From Streptomyces sp. NBC_00341 (GTDB lineage Bacteria; Actinomycetota; Actinomycetes; Streptomycetales; Streptomycetaceae), in contig NZ_CP108002.1 in the NCBI RefSeq assembly GCF_041435055.1, positions 1,612,001 through 1,676,000 on the forward strand: a stretch of DNA of 64,000 nucleotides. The letters are read 5' to 3'. Shown here in pieces: positions 35,607 to 44,555 of the stretch. The notes under the pieces were generated by a model. It had not been told where the DNA came from and did no database searches. It saw only the letters and a list, made by a program, of their open reading frames with translations. The position numbers and the translations under genes were made by a program. The first letter of the stretch is position 1, and the number at the start of each line of letters is the position of its first letter.

Positions 35607-36500
35607 CTAGCCGACGGCCGAGGCGCAGGTGGTCCGGGTGGCGTGCGCCGGGTCAAGGGCGTTGGCCACCTCGTGGTAGGCGACCCGGTCGATGGTCCCG
35701 ATCGCCACGTGCTCGGACAGGTCGACCGGGCACAGGTCCTGGAGCAGCACGTTGTGCACGTCGGGCCCGTCCAGGAACTGGGTCCGGTACGGGGTCACGA
35801 CCTCGTCGTACTTGGTCGCGATGACGGTGTAGTGCACGCCGGGCACGGTGTCGGGCAGCGAGTTGAGCTTGGTGACGAAGGGCGATCCGGCCACCTGGTC
35901 CGCGAGTCCCGGGGTGCCGGCGTTGAGCAGGTACGCGGCGCCGGGGAAGTACGGCAGCAGCTTCGTCAGTCCGAGGAGGGTGGTGCCGTGGTTGTCGGGC
36001 GCGAGCCCGATCATGGCGTTGACCTTGGCTGCCCCGCCGAGGAACTTCAGGTAGTAGTTGGGCATCATGCCGCCCTGGGAGTGGCCGACGATGTCCGCCT
36101 TGGGTGCCCCGGTGGAGGCGAGCACCTTGTCGACGAAGGTGGCGAGCTGCCCGGCCGACTTGTCGACCGGACCCAGGCCGTTGAAGAGCGGCACACCGGG
36201 GAGCTGTCCGTAGTCGAGCGAGTAGACGCAGTAGCCCCGGTTCACCAGGTAGGGGGCGAGGACGAGCCAGTTGTCGACCGAGTTCCCGAAGGTTCCGTGG
36301 ACCAGGACGACGGGCCGGGGGTGGGCTGCGGAGGGTTTGCAGGAGTAGTCGTTCCAGCCGTGCGAGGTGGCTGTGGCTGCGGTGGGGGCGGCGGCAGCGG
36401 CGGTGGCCGTGGGGGCGGCCAGCGCGGCGACCGCGAGGAGCAGTGCGGCGAGGGTTCTGCGCGCTCGTGGGGTACGCGGCGCACGGGTCCAGGGCAGCAT
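35607..36500 (-). CDS. Secreted triacylglycerol lipase (alpha/beta hydrolase)
   Basis: A 297-residue exported lipase. The signal peptide ([24 protein letters not shown]) is followed by a Cys-containing start, the oxyanion HGTFGN motif in VVLVHGTFGNSVDNWLVLAP, and nucleophile elbow GHSQGG in ADIVGHSQGGMMPNYYL. Asp (VIATKYDEVVTP) and His (LSEHVAIGTIDR) complete the triad, with a C-terminal Cys. The layout matches actinobacterial secreted lipases of the class 2 type. The ATG used is the first with a suitable charge pattern. Upstream, TTACGC direct repeats (36608, 36636) may be promoter sites. Confidence 0.9.
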   Translation of the reverse strand: MLPWTRAPRTPRARRTLAALLLAVAALAAPTATAAAAAPTAATATSHGWNDYSCKPSAAHPRPVVLVHGTFGNSVDNWLVLAPYLVNRGYCVYSLDYGQLPGVPLFNGLGPVDKSAGQLATFVDKVLASTGAPKADIVGHSQGGMMPNYYLKFLGGAAKVNAMIGLAPDNHGTTLLGLTKLLPYFPGAAYLLNAGTPGLADQVAGSPFVTKLNSLPDTVPGVHYTVIATKYDEVVTPYRTQFLDGPDVHNVLLQDLCPVDLSEHVAIGTIDRVAYHEVANALDPAHATRTTCASAVG

Positions 36501-36713
36501 CGTGTGTTCTCCTTGCGGCTCAAGGGAGTTGCGATGTCTGTGCACCCTGCGGCCCGGACCACAAGTTCTGACGGTGTTCCGCACGCCTTGTTAAGCGTGC
36601 TCATGCCAACTTACGCACGAGTAGGGTTTCCTGGGAAGTTACGCGTCGGTAAAAACTGACCGGCGGTAACCGCTACTTCCGGACAGCCCGCAGCAGCGGC
36701 GGTGCACCGCCGC

Positions 36714-37706
36714 TCACCGCATCCCCGCGGTGCTGGCGGGCCGTACCGCGCCCGGCCCGAAGCGGGCGCGGGCGCGGTCGGCCGCGGCCTCGATGCGGCG
36801 GGTCTTGTCGTCGTCGGGGTCGAAGGTCAACTGCCGGGAGGCGGACGCGGCGTCGCCCAGTTCGCCCGCGCGCAGGGCGAGCGAGCGGACCCGGGCCCGC
36901 TGGAGCCCCAGGGACCCGTGCAGCGCGTGGGCGGTGGCGCGGAGCCGGGGGTTGTGCGCGGTGGCCTCGGACAGGGTTCGGCTGCGGGTGATCGACGACT
37001 GCCCCGCACGGTCGGCGTACTGGACGGTCAGGGTCAGCGCCCGGCAGGTCTGCCGCTCGTCGCGGAGGCGGGCACCGAGTTGTTCGGTCAGGTGGGTCAG
37101 GGCGGCGCGCTGTCGGGTGGCGTCGGACTCGTCGTGGCCGAAGCGGTGTTCGGCGTCGACCGTGCGGGGCGGGGCGCCGGGAGCGACGCGGGTGGGGTCG
37201 ATGCCGGCCGCGCGTTCGCGCAGCTCACGCCCGGAGGCCGCGCCGAGGATGCGCTGGAGGGTGAGCAGCGGGGTGGCGGCGATCCGGTCGGCGGTGCGCA
37301 GGCCGTACGAGGCCAGGGTGCGGGCGGTGGCCGGGCCGACGCCGGGCAGCGCGGCGGCGGGGAGGCCGGTGAGGAACCGGGTGACGGCCTCGGGGTCGTC
37401 CGGGACCGTGCGGATGGCGCCGGGCTCCCCGCGGTGGGCGGCGAGCCGGGCGAGGAGCGGGTTGGGGCCGATGCCGACCGTCACGTCGAGGCCGTGGAGC
37501 GCCGCCGCGCGCATCCGGATCAGGGCCGCGAGCCCGGCGGCGTCGCGGCCGAAGTAGCGGGTGCTCCCGGACACGTCGGCCAGGGCCGCGTCCGGGGGAA
37601 GGGCCTGGGCGACCGGGGTGAACTCGCCGACCATGTCGAGGAGTCGGTGGTACGCGGGGTCCGGCTGCGGGGCGCCGAAGTGGAGGTAGAGGATCATCCC
37701 GGTCAC
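36714..37706 (-). CDS. Y-family DNA polymerase-like protein, ImuB-like (catalytic acids missing)
   Basis: A 330-residue Y-family polymerase homologue shorter than Pol IV. Recognisable parts: LADVSGSTRYFGRDAAGLAALIR (palm), VTVGIGPNPLLARLAAHRGEP, AALPGVGPATARTLASYGLRTADRI (helix-hairpin-helix) and ERAAGIDPTRVAPGAPPRTVDAEHRF. By eye the first-strand catalytic Asp is replaced (YLHFG) and the palm SIDE-type pair reads PPDA, lacking the Glu, as in ImuB. It would act as an adapter for the DnaE2 polymerase. Its GTG overlaps the dnaE2 stop by four bases (GTGA). No ImuA'-like gene is seen nearby. Confidence 0.75.
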   Translation of the reverse strand: MTGMILYLHFGAPQPDPAYHRLLDMVGEFTPVAQALPPDAALADVSGSTRYFGRDAAGLAALIRMRAAALHGLDVTVGIGPNPLLARLAAHRGEPGAIRTVPDDPEAVTRFLTGLPAAALPGVGPATARTLASYGLRTADRIAATPLLTLQRILGAASGRELRERAAGIDPTRVAPGAPPRTVDAEHRFGHDESDATRQRAALTHLTEQLGARLRDERQTCRALTLTVQYADRAGQSSITRSRTLSEATAHNPRLRATAHALHGSLGLQRARVRSLALRAGELGDAASASRQLTFDPDDDKTRRIEAAADRARARFGPGAVRPASTAGMR

Positions 37707-40700
37707 CCCGCGCTTCCGGGGCTCGCGTGGTGGAAGGACCGTCCGTCGAGCGCGTCGAGGGCGGGCAGGGTGGCGGAGGCGGGGGTGCCGGGCGGCTGGA
37801 GGTCGGCCCAGGGGTGCAGGGCGTAGCCGTTCGGCTGGGTGAGGGTGCGGCGCGGCCCGGCGCCGCGCGGGGTGGGCTCGGGACGGGTGAGGCGGTCGGC
37901 GACGGCGGCGGGGCCGCCCTCGCGGTACAGGTCGATCAGCTCGGCCAGGTTCCAGGCGGCGGTGCCGGTGATGCTGAAGGCGCGCGGCGGACGGCGGGCG
38001 AGGGTGCCGCGTACGAGCAGCAGACCGCTGTGGAACACCGTGTGGGCGCAACGCCCGTGGCTGTCCTCGAAGAACGCCAGGTCGGACAGGCCGGTGGGGT
38101 CGTCCAGGGTGGCGAAGATGACGCGCTTGCCGGAGCGGATCGGCGGGGTCTGGGTGGCGACCTTGACACCGGCGACGAGCACGGTGGTGCCGTGCCGGAG
38201 GCCCGGCAGATCGGCGGCGGGGGTCGCCCCGATGTCGGCGAGCAGGGAGCGGTGCTCGTCGAGGAGGTGGTGGGAGATGTCCATGCCGAGTACGTCGAGC
38301 TCGGCGGCGAGCTGTTCGGACGCGTTCATGGCGGGCAGGCCCGTGGTACTGACGGCGTCGGCAGCGGTAGCCGCTCCACCGTCGTCCGGCCCGGCGCAGG
38401 TGTTCCCCGCGCCCGCCGAGCCGTTCACCCCCTCCGCGCTCTCCGCGCTCCCCGCGTCCGCCATGGGGAGCTGACCGGCGGCGGATCCCCCCGTGCCGCG
38501 CCGCGAGCGGTGCAGCTCGGCGAGGGTCAGCAGCAGCTCGCGGCGGGGCCCGAACGCGCTCAACGCGCCGACCTTGGCCAGCCGTTCGGCCAGCGGGCGG
38601 CTGGGCCGGGCACGCTCCCAGAAGTCCTCGACCGAGGTGTACGGCTGCCCGGCCGCGATGCGCCCGCTCTCGGCCTCCGTGATGCCGCGCACCTGCGAGA
38701 GGCCGATCCGCACCCCCCACTTACCAGACACCAGTTCGATTATGTGTGCGGCCTGGGACCGGTTGACGTCGGGCAGCAGCAGCGGCACCCCGTGACGCCG
38801 GGCGTCGGCGGCCAGGACCCGCTTGTGGTACATCCCCGGGTCGTGCGTGAGCAGCCCCGCGAGCAGGGCCGCCATCCGGTGGGCCTTGAGCCAGCTCGAC
38901 TGGTAGGCGGGCTGCGCGAAGGCCGCGGCGTGCGCCTTGGCGAAACCGAAGCTGCCGAAGTTCTCCAGGGTCTTCCACACGTCCCGTACGACCTGGACCG
39001 AGTAGCCGCGCCCGCGGGCCCGATCGGCGAACCAGGCCCTGACCCGGCCCGCCCGCTCGGGAGCGGACAGGGCGCGGCGGGCCTCGTCCGCCATGCCCCG
39101 GTCGCAGCCGGTCATCGCCACCATGATCGCGATGACCTGCTCGTGGTAGACCACCTGCCCCTCGGTCTCGGCCAGGATCGCCTCCAGGTCGCGGTGCGCG
39201 TAACGGGTCACGTTCCGGCCCTCGCGGGCGCTGATCAGCGGCTCCACCATGTTCGCCGCGACCGGTCCGGGCCGGAACAGGCTGATGTCGAGCGCCAGGT
39301 CCCCGAACGAGCGCGGCCGCAGGTTCCGTACCAGCTCCCGCTGGCCCGGACTCTCCAGCTGGAAGGTGCCCAGGGTGTCCCCGGAGGAGATCAGGTCGTA
39401 CGTGGCGGGGTCGTCCGGCGGCACCTGTGCGGGATCGTCCAGGTCGACGGGTTCGCCGGTGACGCGTTCGATCTCGGCGGCCGCGTGCGCGAGCGCCGAC
39501 TGCATCCGTACGCCGATGACGTCGATCTTCGGGTGTCCGGTGTCCTCGATGTCCTCCTTGTCGAACTGGGACATGGCGATGTTCTCGACGGTGGTCGGCG
39601 CCAGCGGGGTGCGCCGTACCAGCGCCGCGTCGGAGACGAGCAGCCCGCACGGGTGCATCGCCGCCTCGAACGGCAGCTCGTCGAGCGCCTCCACCAGCTC
39701 CCAGAGCCGGCCGTGGTCCTCCGCGGCGACCTCGCGCAGCTCCGGCAGCTCGGCGAGCGCGGCCCGCACGTCCTTGGCCCGGATGTGCGGGAACGCCTTG
39801 CCGAGCCGGGCCGCCTCGTCCGGTGCCATGCCGCGGGCGCGGGCCACGACCTCGATCGCCCCGCGCGCCCGGTACGTCTTGTAGACGGCGAGCGTCGCCA
39901 CCCGGTCGCCCCCGAACCGCTCCCGCACCGCCTGGTAGATCTCCAGGCGGCGGGCGGACTCGACGTCCAGGTCGATATCGGGCAGGGCCGAGCGGTGCTC
40001 GGACAGGAAGCGCTCCATCACCAGGCCGTGCGCCACCGGGTCGACCGGGCTGATCCCCAGCAGATGCGTGACCAGCGAGCCCACGCCGGAGCCGCGCGCG
40101 GCCACCCGGACACCGAGCCGACGGGCCTGCGCCGCGACCTCCGCGACGGTCAGGAAGTACCCGGCGAAGCCGTGCCCGGCGATGATCCGCAACTCGTTCT
40201 CCAGCCGGTCCCAGCGCTCCCCTTCCCGGTGGTAGGCCCGGCTCAGCATGCCCGCCGCACACCGGTCCGCGAGCACCCGGTCCGCCGACTCGGCGCTCGC
40301 GCCCACGAGTTCGGGCTCCGGAAGGTTCAGCCGGCCGAGCCCGAACGCGTCACCGGGATCGACCGCGCACGCCTCGGCCGTCTCCTCCGTCGCGGTGAGC
40401 AGCCGCCGCGCGTCCCCGCCCCGGCCGCCCACGGCCTCCGCGATCCGCCCGGCGATCCGCTCCATCTCCCCGGCGTCCTTCAGCCACCGCTGCCCGCTGT
40501 CGAGCCGGGACGCGTCACGGGCGTCGATCGGCACCAGCAGGCGGGCGGAGTCCAGGATGTCGGCGACCTCGCCCCGGTCCGGGTCGGCGTAGCGCACGGC
40601 GTTGCTCAGTACGGGGACCAGCTGCTGCTCGGCGGCGAAGCCCGCCATGCGCGCGGCCAGCCGCAGCGATCCCGGCCCGGTGCCGGGCCGCCCGTGCCAG

Positions 40701-41239
40701 GACGCCTCGATGCGCAACGACCCGCCGAACCGTTCGCGCCAGGGGCCGAGCAGTACGGCGGCCCGGTCCGGGCGCCCCGACGCCAGCGCCTGCCCCACCT
40801 CGGAGTCCGCCCCGAGGAGGACGAACAGCTCGTCGTCCGGGCAGGACAGGTCCTCCCAGGTGACGCCCCGGTCCGACGCGGCCGACACCAGACGGCACAG
40901 CTCGGCCCAGCCGCGTGCGGTCCGGGCCAGGAATACCGCGCGCTGCGGCGCCTCCGTCACGAACGCACCGCCCCGGGAGGGGGTGGCCCGCTGCCTCTTC
41001 GCCGACGCCGGTCCGGTCGCCGGTACGCCGGGCACCGCCAGGTCGACGCCGAACAGCGGCCGGATCCCGGCCCCCGCACACGCCTTCGCGAAGCGCACCG
41101 CGCCCGCCAGGGAGTCCCGGTCGGTCAGCGCCAGGGCGTCGAGGCCACGCTCGGCAGCCCGCTCGGCGAGTGCGTGCGGGTGGCTGGCTCCGTACCGCAG
41201 CGAGTAACCGCTCGCCGCACGGAGGTGCGTAAACGACAT
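37703..41239 (-). CDS. dnaE2: Error-prone DNA polymerase III alpha subunit DnaE2
   Basis: A 1178-residue C-family polymerase alpha subunit. It has an N-terminal PHP domain (FTHLRAASGYSLRYGASHPHALAERAAERGLDALALTDRDSL), the palm motifs PDIDLDVESARRLEIYQAVRERFG and DLALDISLFRPGP, the finger region YQSSWLKAHRMAALLAGLLTHD, and a C-terminal OB fold (GTTVLVAGVKV). It lacks the long C-terminal tau-binding extension, as in the DnaE2/ImuC type. It would do SOS translesion synthesis. ATG 41239 has AGGAGG five bases upstream. A LexA-box-like sequence sits at 41328-41343. Confidence 0.92.
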   Translation of the reverse strand: MSFTHLRAASGYSLRYGASHPHALAERAAERGLDALALTDRDSLAGAVRFAKACAGAGIRPLFGVDLAVPGVPATGPASAKRQRATPSRGGAFVTEAPQRAVFLARTARGWAELCRLVSAASDRGVTWEDLSCPDDELFVLLGADSEVGQALASGRPDRAAVLLGPWRERFGGSLRIEASWHGRPGTGPGSLRLAARMAGFAAEQQLVPVLSNAVRYADPDRGEVADILDSARLLVPIDARDASRLDSGQRWLKDAGEMERIAGRIAEAVGGRGGDARRLLTATEETAEACAVDPGDAFGLGRLNLPEPELVGASAESADRVLADRCAAGMLSRAYHREGERWDRLENELRIIAGHGFAGYFLTVAEVAAQARRLGVRVAARGSGVGSLVTHLLGISPVDPVAHGLVMERFLSEHRSALPDIDLDVESARRLEIYQAVRERFGGDRVATLAVYKTYRARGAIEVVARARGMAPDEAARLGKAFPHIRAKDVRAALAELPELREVAAEDHGRLWELVEALDELPFEAAMHPCGLLVSDAALVRRTPLAPTTVENIAMSQFDKEDIEDTGHPKIDVIGVRMQSALAHAAAEIERVTGEPVDLDDPAQVPPDDPATYDLISSGDTLGTFQLESPGQRELVRNLRPRSFGDLALDISLFRPGPVAANMVEPLISAREGRNVTRYAHRDLEAILAETEGQVVYHEQVIAIMVAMTGCDRGMADEARRALSAPERAGRVRAWFADRARGRGYSVQVVRDVWKTLENFGSFGFAKAHAAAFAQPAYQSSWLKAHRMAALLAGLLTHDPGMYHKRVLAADARRHGVPLLLPDVNRSQAAHIIELVSGKWGVRIGLSQVRGITEAESGRIAAGQPYTSVEDFWERARPSRPLAERLAKVGALSAFGPRRELLLTLAELHRSRRGTGGSAAGQLPMADAGSAESAEGVNGSAGAGNTCAGPDDGGAATAADAVSTTGLPAMNASEQLAAELDVLGMDISHHLLDEHRSLLADIGATPAADLPGLRHGTTVLVAGVKVATQTPPIRSGKRVIFATLDDPTGLSDLAFFEDSHGRCAHTVFHSGLLLVRGTLARRPPRAFSITGTAAWNLAELIDLYREGGPAAVADRLTRPEPTPRGAGPRRTLTQPNGYALHPWADLQPPGTPASATLPALDALDGRSFHHASPGSAG

Positions 41240-41327
41240 ACACACCTCCTGCTACTCATGGCCCCCCTTTGCGTTGTCCGTGTCATCCCGATTCACCCCG
41301 ATCGAGAGAAGTACCCTAACCCCATGT

Positions 41328-41343
41328 TCGCACATTCATTCGA
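41328..41343 (-). promoter_or_regulatory. Possible LexA (SOS) box before dnaE2
   Basis: On the minus strand the 16 bases read TCGAATGAATGTGCGA. Compared with the actinobacterial SOS consensus TCGAAC-N4-GTTCGA there is one mismatch in each half. It lies about 90-105 bp upstream of the dnaE2 start. Moderately supported. Confidence 0.5.
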
Positions 41344-41436
41344 TTAGATAATGAGGGGAACTCCGGAGACCCGCGAGGTCAGCCATTCGGCCCGGCCCCG
41401 ACTGCGTGGACGACGGGCACGCAGGACGGTGGGGGC

Positions 41437-42528
41437 ATGACTTTCGCTGATGAGGTGAAGAACGCCATCACTCCGCGGGCCGCGCTGCTCGTCATCGGCG
41501 TACTGGCGCTGCAACTGCTATTCATCGCGTCCTATGTCGGAGCGCTGCACAAGCCGAAGCCGACGGACGTCCCCTTCGGGGTCGTCGCACCCCAGCAGAT
41601 CTCCGCCCGGCTCCTCACCGAGCTGAAGGACCTCCCCGGCGGCCCGCTGGATCCCCGCACGGTCAGCGACGCGGCCACCGCCCGCCGGCAGATCCTCGAC
41701 CGCGACATCGACGGTGCCCTGATCGTCAGCCCCCGGGGCACCACCGACACCGTGCTGGTCGCCTCCGGCGGGGGCACCGTGCTGGCCGACTCGCTGACGA
41801 AGATCATCACGAAGGTCGACCTCACCCAGCGGCGCACGGTCCGCTCCGTGGACGTGGCCCCGGCCTCGGACGACGACTTCGACGGGCTCTCGTCCTTCTA
41901 CCTGGTGGTGGGCTGGTGCGTCGGCGGGTACCTCTGCGCGTCGATCCTGGCGATCAGCGCCGGGACCCGCCCCGCCAACCGTCAGCGCGCGGTGATCCGG
42001 ACCGGGGTCATGGCGCTGTACTCGATCGCGGGCGGAATCGGCGGCGCGATCATCATCGGCCCGATCCTGGGAGCCCTGCCCGGATCCTTCTGGGGGCTGT
42101 CCGGCCTGGGCGCGCTGACCGTCTTCTCGGTCGGCATGATCACGCTCGCCCTGGAGGCGCTCACCGGCATCGTCGGCATCGGCCTGGCCGTCCTGCTCGT
42201 GGTGATCGCGGGCAACCCGAGCGCGGGCGGCGCCTTCCCGCTCCCGATGCTCCCGGACTTCTGGCGGGCGATCGGCCCCGCACTGCCACCGGGGGCCGGC
42301 ACCTGGGTGGCGCGCTCGATCGCGTACTTCCGGGGCAACGCGGTGACCGGCCCGCTGCTGGTGCTGTCCGCGTGGGCGGTGGTCGGCACGGTCGTCACCC
42401 TGCTGATGGCGATGCGGAAGAAGCCGGAGGCGGCGGACGACACCCGGCTCACGGGACCAGGAACGGGGACAGGAACTGGAACGGGGACGGGGACGGGGAC
42501 GGCGAGCGGCGGCTCAAGTCTCGCTTAG
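41437..42528 (+). CDS. Membrane protein with extracytoplasmic loop and (Gly-Thr)7 tail (YhgE/Pip-like)
   Basis: A 363-residue protein. TM1 is AALLVIGVLALQLLFIASYVGAL (residues ~14-36), then an outside domain of about 120 residues (VPFGVVAPQQISARLLTELKDLPGGPLDP), and about five further helices (SFYLVVGWCVGGYLCASILAIS, MALYSIAGGIGGAIIIGPILG, LTVFSVGMITLALEALTGIVGIG). It resembles membrane parts of YhgE/Pip or ABC-2-type families. The C-terminus ends in seven Gly-Thr dipeptides, encoded by a GGNACN hexamer repeat. Function is unknown. Confidence 0.72.
   Translation: MTFADEVKNAITPRAALLVIGVLALQLLFIASYVGALHKPKPTDVPFGVVAPQQISARLLTELKDLPGGPLDPRTVSDAATARRQILDRDIDGALIVSPRGTTDTVLVASGGGTVLADSLTKIITKVDLTQRRTVRSVDVAPASDDDFDGLSSFYLVVGWCVGGYLCASILAISAGTRPANRQRAVIRTGVMALYSIAGGIGGAIIIGPILGALPGSFWGLSGLGALTVFSVGMITLALEALTGIVGIGLAVLLVVIAGNPSAGGAFPLPMLPDFWRAIGPALPPGAGTWVARSIAYFRGNAVTGPLLVLSAWAVVGTVVTLLMAMRKKPEAADDTRLTGPGTGTGTGTGTGTGTASGGSSLA
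42460..42501 (+). repeat. Hexamer repeat encoding (Gly-Thr)7
   Basis: Seven GGN-ACN codon pairs in a row (e.g. GGAACG, GGGACA, GGGACG) encode the C-terminal tail of the membrane protein. It is the type of repeat prone to length change. Confidence 0.85.
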
Positions 42529-42531
42529 CGG

Positions 42532-42942
42532 TCAACCCGTGGTGGCCCGGTCGGCGTCGCCCTCGGGGTCGTCGCCGCCCGCTGCCGCTCCCGTCTCCCG
42601 GTCGTCCGGTTCGTCCCGCTCGCCCTGCTCCACCGGGGCGGCCTGGAGCCTGGCGTCCGAAGGGCCCGTGACGTGCTGTTCGATGGCACCGCCGCCCCCG
42701 TCGTGGTCACTGCCCGCCGTCCCCTTGCTCAGCGGGCCGAGCACGTTGAGCGTTCTGTCGATCTCCAGCCAGGAGTCGGCGTTGGAGTTGTCGATGGTGA
42801 TCAACGAGGGGCCGTGTCTCGTCTCCATGCCTCCGTCGGGGGCGTCGGCCCACGCGGCGCCTTCCGCGAACTGCGCCGCGCACAGCACACCGGCGAGGAC
42901 CGCCAGGGTGGCTCGCGCTCTGGGCACGGTGAATCCCGTCAT
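42532..42942 (-). CDS. Small exported protein, unknown
   Basis: A 136-residue protein with a clear signal peptide (RATLAVLAGVLCAAQFAEGAAWADAPD) and an acidic, Gly-rich C-terminus (GDDPEGDADRATTG). Middle: LITIDNSNADSWLEIDRTLNVLGPLSKG. No known domain was recognised. It converges with the YhgE-like gene with 3 bases between stops. The opposite strand frame lacks a signal and looks like antisense. Confidence 0.6.
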   Translation of the reverse strand: MTGFTVPRARATLAVLAGVLCAAQFAEGAAWADAPDGGMETRHGPSLITIDNSNADSWLEIDRTLNVLGPLSKGTAGSDHDGGGGAIEQHVTGPSDARLQAAPVEQGERDEPDDRETGAAAGGDDPEGDADRATTG

Positions 42943-43096
42943 GCTGTTCCCGCTTCCCTGATGTGTTGTCCGTGACTGTCGTACCGAACGTGCCGAACGT
43001 GCCGAACCTGTTGGACGTGTTGGACGTGTTGAACGTCTGCCACGCGGGCCGGCCGGTCCGCCCTCACCGGCCGGGCCCGCTGCTCCCGGGTCCGCC

Positions 43097-43963
43097 TCAG
43101 GCGGTGACGAGGCGGGGTTCGGCCGGGTGGTGCCGGCTGATGTTCCTCTCCAGCAGTTCGGTGGAGGCCCGTACCCCCACCGATGAGCCCGGCGAGAACT
43201 CCGGGAGCCGCCCGTCGGCTTCCCTCAACTCGCTGAGCGCGGTGTCGATGGCGGTGTGCGCGGCGAACAGACACGGCGTGCTGTAGATGGCCACCTGGCA
43301 TTCCAGGTCGGTGAGTTCGGAGAGCGAGAGCCTCGGCGACTTGCCGCCCGCGATCTGGTTGAAGAGCAGCGGCTTGTCGTTGATGACCTTCCGGATCCGG
43401 CGGATCCACTCGACGTCCCGCACCCCGTCGACCAGCACCACATCGGCGTCGGTCTCCGCGAGCGCCTGGGCGCGGCGCAGGATGTCCTCCTCCTCCGTGG
43501 CGTCCGTGCGGGCCACAACCACGAGGTCCCCCCGGTTCTCCAGGACGAGGTTCAGTTTCTCCAGGTACTCCTCCAGGGGCAGCACCGTCTTGCCGTCCGC
43601 GTGGCCGCATCGGCGCGGACGCTTCTGGTCCTCCAGAATCACTCCGGACGCACCGCTGCGCTCCAGTTGCCGCACCACATGGCACGCCACTTCCGGGTCC
43701 ACGTATCCGTCGTCGATGTCGACCAGCAGGTGGTGGGACGGGAAGGCGTGCCGGAGCCGTTCGACGAACGCGACCATGTCCGGCCACGCGATGAAGCCGA
43801 TGTCCGGCAGCCCGTAGTAGGAGGCTGCGAAGCCGAACCCTGACACGAAGAAGCCGTCGTAGTGGCGGGCGGCCACCGATGCCGAGTACATGTCGTAGAT
43901 GCCGACGAGCGGAGTGGTTCCGGGCGTGTGGATCTGCTGGCGCAGCGCGCTTCCGTAGCGCAT
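43097..43963 (-). CDS. Isocitrate lyase/PEP mutase-family C-C lyase
   Basis: A 288-residue TIM-barrel enzyme. Motifs: GIYDMYSASVAARHYDGFFVSGFG, DIDDGYVDPEVACHVVRQLERSGASGVILEDQKRPRRCGH and VVARTDATEEEDILRRAQAL, with metal Asp/Glu in DIDDG and EDQ. RRCGH matches the K(K/R)CGH active-site loop with catalytic Cys found in isocitrate and methylisocitrate lyases, whereas PEP mutases lack it, so a lyase is more likely than a mutase. AAGGAGAG precedes the ATG. A 13-bp tandem array lies upstream. Confidence 0.83.
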   Translation of the reverse strand: MRYGSALRQQIHTPGTTPLVGIYDMYSASVAARHYDGFFVSGFGFAASYYGLPDIGFIAWPDMVAFVERLRHAFPSHHLLVDIDDGYVDPEVACHVVRQLERSGASGVILEDQKRPRRCGHADGKTVLPLEEYLEKLNLVLENRGDLVVVARTDATEEEDILRRAQALAETDADVVLVDGVRDVEWIRRIRKVINDKPLLFNQIAGGKSPRLSLSELTDLECQVAIYSTPCLFAAHTAIDTALSELREADGRLPEFSPGSSVGVRASTELLERNISRHHPAEPRLVTA

Positions 43964-44555
43964 GTCTCTCTCCTTGCGTGCGGCCGTGAACCGGCCGATG
44001 ACGGGGTGATCCCGCGCCCGACACGGAGTCGGGTCCGACGGGTCTGCCACAGAAACCAGTGACAGGAATCAGTGACAGGAATCAGTGGCGGGGATCGATG
44101 GCGGGGATCGGTGGCGGGGATCCGTAAGGCCTCGCACTCGGCCGACAGGAGCGGCGCACGGCGACGGCATGCACACACAGGACGTTCTCGACCGTTCTCG
44201 ATCGCCTTTGCGCGTACCTGCATAGATGTACCGGGCTTTACCGACTCTTTTCCTTCCGACACGCTGCCCTATACCTGAGCGCTGAAGGGCCACCCGATTG
44301 GGAGAAGGCGATGGGATCATCCGGCACGCGGGTGGCCAATAACCCACGCCACAACAGCCGTTAAACACTGAACGAAGTGATCTCCACCCCGGACCGGGCA
44401 CTCCGGAACCCATGAACCGGAAGCGCGGGACAGGCTCGGGCGCGGGTCCCCCGTCGACCCCGGCGGGCGAATCGTTCCCGCAAAACTATGCGCCCCGGAC
44501 GGCCGCTCACCCGCCCGGGCCGCGTCCCGTCACCGTCTCCCCCGCACGTCCGTCC
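43964..44555. other. Intergenic region of 592 bp with tandem repeats and an inverted repeat
   Basis: No coding frame is convincing here. It holds the 5' region of the lyase gene, a five-copy 13-bp tandem repeat (44055-44119), and a wide inverted repeat with 9-bp arms GGCCACCCG (44288-44296) and CGGGTGGCC (44329-44337). It may carry promoters on both sides and the end of the Lrp-family transcript. Confidence 0.6.
44055..44119. repeat. 13-bp tandem repeat, five copies
   Basis: Units: ACCAGTGACAGGA, ATCAGTGACAGGA, ATCAGTGGCGGGG, ATCGATGGCGGGG, ATCGGTGGCGGGG. It begins 92 bp upstream of the lyase start. Units drift gradually, so it is likely an old slipped-strand array, possibly with a regulatory role. 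Confidence 0.9.

Noticed and set aside
36608..36648. Direct repeats with TTACGC (36608, 36636) upstream of the lipase as activator sites
   Set aside because: Two short copies 28 bp apart are too weak to claim, so only mentioned in the lipase entry.
37727..41347. 1206-codon plus-strand frame opposite dnaE2
   Set aside because: Antisense of a polymerase gene, without any known motif.
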